Of a stretch of DNA of 64,000 nucleotides, positions 59,821 to 64,000 are shown one piece after another (the stretch's first letter is position 1; every line of letters starts with the position of its first letter). The notes beneath the pieces were generated by a model. That model had not been told where the DNA came from. It saw nothing but the letters and a program-made list of their open reading frames with translations, and did no database searches. The stretch comes from Diadema setosum. Lineage: Eukaryota > Echinodermata > Echinoidea > Diadematoida > Diadematidae. Made by a program: the position numbers and the translations under genes. The DNA lies in NCBI GenBank assembly GCA_033980235.1, contig CM067072.1, positions 18,107,047 to 18,171,046 of the forward strand. Direction: 5' to 3'.

Positions 59821-60810
59821 CACTCGGCAACAAAAGATAAAGAAAGAAAACACTCTTTTCAACTTCATATTTCTCGTAGAATTTTTTTCTAAATATTGAT
59901 GTTTTAATACCATGTTAAAGGTACTTTTATTGGCTATTGACCTGTTAGATCATTAAAAATGGAAACTTTACGCATGAGTGAATACATGCGTTTTTCTCTT
60001 CCAAGGCACAAAAGTAACAAGTTCTCATTCATGCGTATGTGCTCTTCCATATAACAATGAGAACAAGGGACACAATAAGAAACACAAATTAATTGGCGAA
60101 AATCACCCACTGATCTCTATAATATCTTTGTAGCCCCCAAAGATAAAGGAAGGCAAAAAATAACGGAGAAAATGAAGAATCTTTTGTCAAATCCAAATTC
60201 AAATTACATTAGAGAAGGGGCAATATTAACAAGAAATGGTAGAAATTTGAAAAGTTATTTCAAATTAAGAAAATTGAACATGATATCTGATTGCTGAGTT
60301 TCTCTCTTGAATTTTAAAATTCCCAAATCAAAAGAATAAAATATAGAAATTCTTTCCATTTCATCACCTTTGCGGCTTACTCCTAATGTCATTTGAATTT
60401 GAATTGACAATAAAACCCTCTTATTTACCCCCTTTATTTTCCCACTCTGTTTTTGTTTGAGGATATACAGAGATACAAGGTAATAAAAACTCATTTTTGC
60501 TATTCATTTATGTCTCTCATTGTGTTAAACTAATTTTTGTTATCAACGCTATCGTAAAGGGTATTTGTAAATGAGTGACAAAAGTCAATTTCTGCAGTCA
60601 CTGCTTTTGTGCCTTGGAAGACAAAAACGAATGTGTTAATTCATGCTTAAAATTTCCGTTTGTGCTAACCTACTGGGTTGATAGCCAATTAAATAACCTC
60701 TAATATGGTATATGACACAAAGATTTTTACCAAAATATATGAAAAATATGTAATGGAAAAAGTGTTTACTTTCGTTCTTTCTTTCTTTCTTTCTTTCTTT
60801 TTTTGCTGAG
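59821..60810. mobile_element. 990-bp foldback element with TA flanks
   Basis: Starts CACTCGGCAACAAAAGA and ends with the complement of CACTCAGCAAAAAAAGA; TA lies at 59819-59820 and 60811-60812. The outer ~200 bp of both arms align well (AACACT(C)TTTT, ATTGGCTATYRACC, CTTCCAAGGCACAAAAG). The inner parts (ACAATGAGA, AAATYCAAATTCAAATKACATTAG, GAAATGGTAGAAATTT-like) also pair, so nearly the whole element is an imperfect palindrome centred near 60315. No transposase. The ends and TA flanks suggest mobilisation by a Tc1/mariner-type enzyme. Confidence 0.75.
60775..60801. repeat. (CTTT)n tract at the right end of the foldback element
   Basis: About six CTTT units, expanded from the GAAA-rich terminal sequence of the element; the left arm has only two or three. 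Confidence 0.85.
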
Positions 60811-60965
60811 TGTATAGCCCACTGGCTGTATTAATAACTTCTCGATTTCTCTTCTGGTCTAATAATCAAGAAAACGTAGACAGCAGGGAGTAAAGGATAC
60901 ATCTGCCTTTGCAACCTGTTTCTGGTTATCCTCTTGTGCAACATTCACTTTAGCTAGATGACCAG

Positions 60966-61133
60966 GGGGTGTTTCATAAAGCTGTTCGTAAAGTTACGAA
61001 CGACTTACGAGCGACTGGTGATCAGTTCTTGTGCTGAATTATTGAAATTCTGATAAGTATAGCACATCAGAACTGATCACCAGTCGCTCGTAAGTTGTTC
61101 GTAACTTTACGAACAGCTTTATGAAACAGGGCC
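60966..61133. mobile_element. Near-perfect 170-bp hairpin MITE
   Basis: Arms of about 65 bp run GTTTCATAAAGCTGTTCGTA (60971 onward) to GATCAGTTCT and the inverted copy ending at 61127. One difference is visible in the first 60 bp (acgac versus acaac). The short centre carries TGCTRAA/TTATCAG-like sequence. Short hairpin elements with this start are common in echinoderm and other marine invertebrate genomes, to my recollection. High arm identity suggests recent insertion or gene conversion. Confidence 0.8.
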
Positions 61134-61849
61134 CAGGTATAAGGATAACATACATATTATTCAGGAGAGCGTAAGCAGAGAAATATTTTTTTTAAACTCA
61201 TCTCGTAATCTCATTGATTAAGTTTTCCCTTGAGAGTAAAGATTCGAAAATATATTTACTAAGTAATTCATAAGAACGCCACAACACCATAGATAGTACA
61301 CGTGAGACCAAAGTGCTGCACTTGTACGCTTATGCTTGTTTGTGTAGGTATGTTTAAGTGTGCAATGTCTGCATGTTTGTTTCCCACATAATGTTTGTAA
61401 GACTGTGCATACCTTTGCTGTAATACTTGTTCATGTCATAATTCATGCAAAAACATTGCTGCTCTGTAGTTGTAAGGAAATATGTGTGTGCGTGTGCATG
61501 TGTGTGTGTATGCGAGGGAGAGGGAGAGAGAGATGTATGCGTTTATGTTTCCGTTTATGTTTCTATATTTTCTTTTTGTAAGATTGAATACACGTCACAT
61601 AAAGTAAGGATTAAAAAAAGGCTGAGAAATCAAACGCCAACAAGGCTGGCGCTAAGGAGGGGTGTAGGGGTAACCCAGTGAAAAGAAAATCTAAATGCTT
61701 CACAAGAATTCTGACGCAGGACCTCAGGATCTGGCTTCTGTAAATTAAATTAGATAATCCTGCTATTAACTCTACTATCGTTAGAACTACGCATTCTATG
61801 CTTAAAATATACAATTTCAAATATCCCATCAAACAAGTAAGATACCAGT

Positions 61850-61902
61850 CCCCCCCCCCCAAAAAAAAAAAAGAAAAAAAAAAAGAAAAAAGAAAAAAAA
61901 GT
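61850..61902. repeat. Poly-C/poly-A low-complexity run
   Basis: Ten C then about 40 nt of A with single G interruptions. Confidence 0.9.
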
Positions 61903-63307
61903 GAGGGTCAGAAAAACGTGAATTTCACAGTATTTTATTGTTTGGACCCCAGAACTCAAAACTACAATTATAAATAAGATCCTAAAGGAGCTGTGTTTCT
62001 CAACATGCTTTACCACTATACTATGTAGCACAAAGTGAACTTCAGTCTTGTTCATCTATCACATCATGCCTTACACGTTGTAGTATACCTCGTAATTCTG
62101 TAACACGTAAATGAATTCATCTAAGAGCTCCATAATGTAACCCCGTTCATGTTGTCATGTATTATTGTTTGTCACACATACGCATACACATAATGTATTA
62201 CTACAGTTACCGTCGCATCGATGACATCTTCTAGCGCTTTGCTGGTAAACAGTGAAATCATAATATCATTGCCAAGCAGCCTTCCACAAGCATATCAATA
62301 CTTGGTCATTGCGCTAGCAGCTGTGATATGCAGCAAACAGTGAAGGTAGTTCTAACCTTATTACTACCGTAACAACATTACTGGGATGAAGCCGTTGAAT
62401 GGAAGCGAAATTGTTGCAGCTGGATTTCAATTTTCATCTGCAAAATTGTTTCAAATTGAGATGGTCGAATCTGCACAAGTCCTCAAAGTATTCAGCTTTA
62501 ATACTTCACTTCCAGCCAAGTACAGAGGGTGTTAGAAATCGCCAACAACAAAATGTTCGTGACTACAAAGCCTGATACAGGTGAAGTATGACATTCTTCT
62601 CAAAATAGAAGGAGTATATTCATTTCTCTCGTTCTTTGTCATCCTCTTCTCTCAAGCAAAAACAAAAACAAAAAATCCACATCATGTTCATGCTCTCCTG
62701 CAGGCGTGCATATAGGCCTACATCAAACTTCGCTATAGAGTTGCAACACTTGCTTGGTAGTTTTAATGTTTTTGTGCAAACGTTTATGTAGAATGATGCT
62801 GTATTCCCTCTATGGGATACAACGGTGTGGATTTTTTTTTTCTTCCAGCTAAGCTATGGAAGTCAATCAAATATAGGTCTTCCCGTCCATTTTTTAACTT
62901 TAAAAATCATTTTCAAAGATTTTTTTTTATTCACCTTCGTCCCGAGAAGCACACGATATGCAAATCCTAACTTCAATTTAGTCAGTTGACATTGTAATTC
63001 GTTTTTCGTCAACCATTTTCAAAGACAGTACATTCAATACCGTCAATCATTATTGAAATTCGATTTCCAGGCACATAACAATGATTAAAGACATATTTAA
63101 TTATTTTTACAATTATGTCGAGTTTAAGCCCGTTTTAACGTTAAAAAGGCATTTTGTTTGTTTTTGCAAAAACAACAAACAAACAAAACAAACAAAATTA
63201 AACAAAAAAATATGATATGTGCCAATGTGTGGATCACTAGTTTCGTTTGTGTGACAGTTCATTATGTTTGTCTTGTCTCCGTGTATACTTTGATTAGAGG
63301 ATGTTTG

Positions 63308-63370
63308 CGTGTGTGCGTATGTGTGTGTGTGTGTCTGTGTCTGTGTATGTGTGTCCGTGTTTTTTGTGTG
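63308..63370. repeat. (GT)n tract
   Basis: Imperfect GT repeat with CT, AT and CC interruptions. Confidence 0.85.
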
Positions 63371-64000
63371 GGGTGGGGTACAAGTGTGTGTATGTTATTC
63401 GTAACTGTGAAGAAGTGAATGGTTGCGGGGAAAATGAAATAACTAAGAAATCCCAACAGAAAAGGTATGAAATGCATTTGAATTTGACGAAAATGATCGC
63501 TAAATGACGAAATTGCTTTTGTTGTTAGAGTATACGTGTGCAGCGAGTGTGACGGACGAATTTGAATTGTAAGTGACGAAAATGTATGACAAAAATGACT
63601 AAACTGAGTAGACTTTGTTCGAAAATGATTGACAAAAGAAGAATTAGAAACTAGAATTGGCATATTCCAAATTTATCGGGAAGAAATTGAACTACAGATG
63701 TATTACATTGGATGAAAAAAAAAAGTTTGAAAATGAACGGAAAACTGCATGGTAAAAATGCATTGTCAAATTCCTCCAGGTAGTATTCTCAAGGGCGAAC
63801 AAGAGCCTTTCATTTCTGCATTAAGGAATGGTGTGAATGTATTTCTTAGGTATATATTGTTGCATATGTATAGGCATATGACATTGGGGGCGATCGTATT
63901 GTTTGCATGTGTAGCATTCTTTATCACATGTATTAATAAACAGTCAAACTACATATCTTACAGGGCCGTGGAACATCTTTTTGATATATGGGATGGTAGC

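Larger units (their letters stand above)
61134..64000. other. Non-coding stretch with low-complexity tracts
   Basis: Contains GT/GA-rich sequence (about 61484-61533), a C run plus long A-rich run (61850-61902) and a GT tract (63308-63370). A strong acceptor near 62857 (tttttttcttccag) opens a 38-codon phase-1 frame rich in K/R/F/H, and another acceptor at 63963 opens to the window end. Neither has supporting context. A 'gacgaaaatg'-type phrase recurs at 63487-63640. Confidence 0.45.

Noticed and set aside
1..64000. CRISPR array, operon or bacterial/phage genes
   Set aside because: Repeats are microsatellites or inverted-repeat elements without spacer structure, and coding density is far too low for a prokaryote.

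Overview
This is AT-rich (roughly 35-38% G+C by eye) animal nuclear DNA: long non-coding stretches, dense microsatellites, spliceosomal introns with GT..AG borders, LINE/SINE remnants, a decayed Tc1/mariner transposon and many inverted-repeat (MITE or foldback) elements. There is no bacterial or organellar organisation and no intact long ORF. The repeat style (short hairpin elements starting GTTTCATAAAGCTGTTCGTAA, echinoderm-like SINE/LINE tails, nearly ubiquitous (TA)n/(GT)n) suggests a marine invertebrate, most likely an echinoderm or another basal deuterostome. That is an inference from style; no species marker was identified.

1-8.1 kb: non-coding flank with small repeats, probably holding the unseen promoter and 5' UTR exon of the first gene. 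8.1-20.1 kb: the one convincing gene, five small coding exons on the + strand (8085-8151, 16795-16845, 18538-18570, 19412-19459, 19908-20080), all joined in phase 1 with good splice sites. It encodes a 123-residue secreted precursor: signal peptide, acidic pro-region with a KR site, and a C-terminal basic eight-cysteine domain whose two halves look like an internal duplication. I do not recognise the family. Its 3' UTR probably ends near the AATAAA at 22058. 22-37 kb: non-coding, with a complex (GT)n tract, a 540-bp (TCA)n array, a SINE-like repeat, GA tracts and a retrotransposon tail.

37.2-38.9 kb: a complete but dead Tc1/mariner-type element with roughly 190-bp inverted termini and a deleted, frameshifted transposase. 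41.3-42.2 kb: two copies of a repeat carrying AGGTCA-type direct-repeat arrays, one split by a 433-bp TA-flanked MITE. 42-57 kb: mostly featureless, with a weak minus-strand exon candidate (about 45.07-45.35 kb), a small hairpin MITE and an imperfect 0.6-kb inverted repeat. 57.5 kb: a possible diverged paralogue of the last exon of the cysteine-rich gene. 58.9-61.1 kb: a degenerate G+C-richer repeat block, a 990-bp foldback element and a near-perfect 170-bp hairpin element. 61.1-64 kb: low-complexity and unassigned DNA.

The item most likely to be new biology is the secreted eight-cysteine peptide gene, together with the possible second member about 37 kb downstream. The remainder is transposable-element archaeology.
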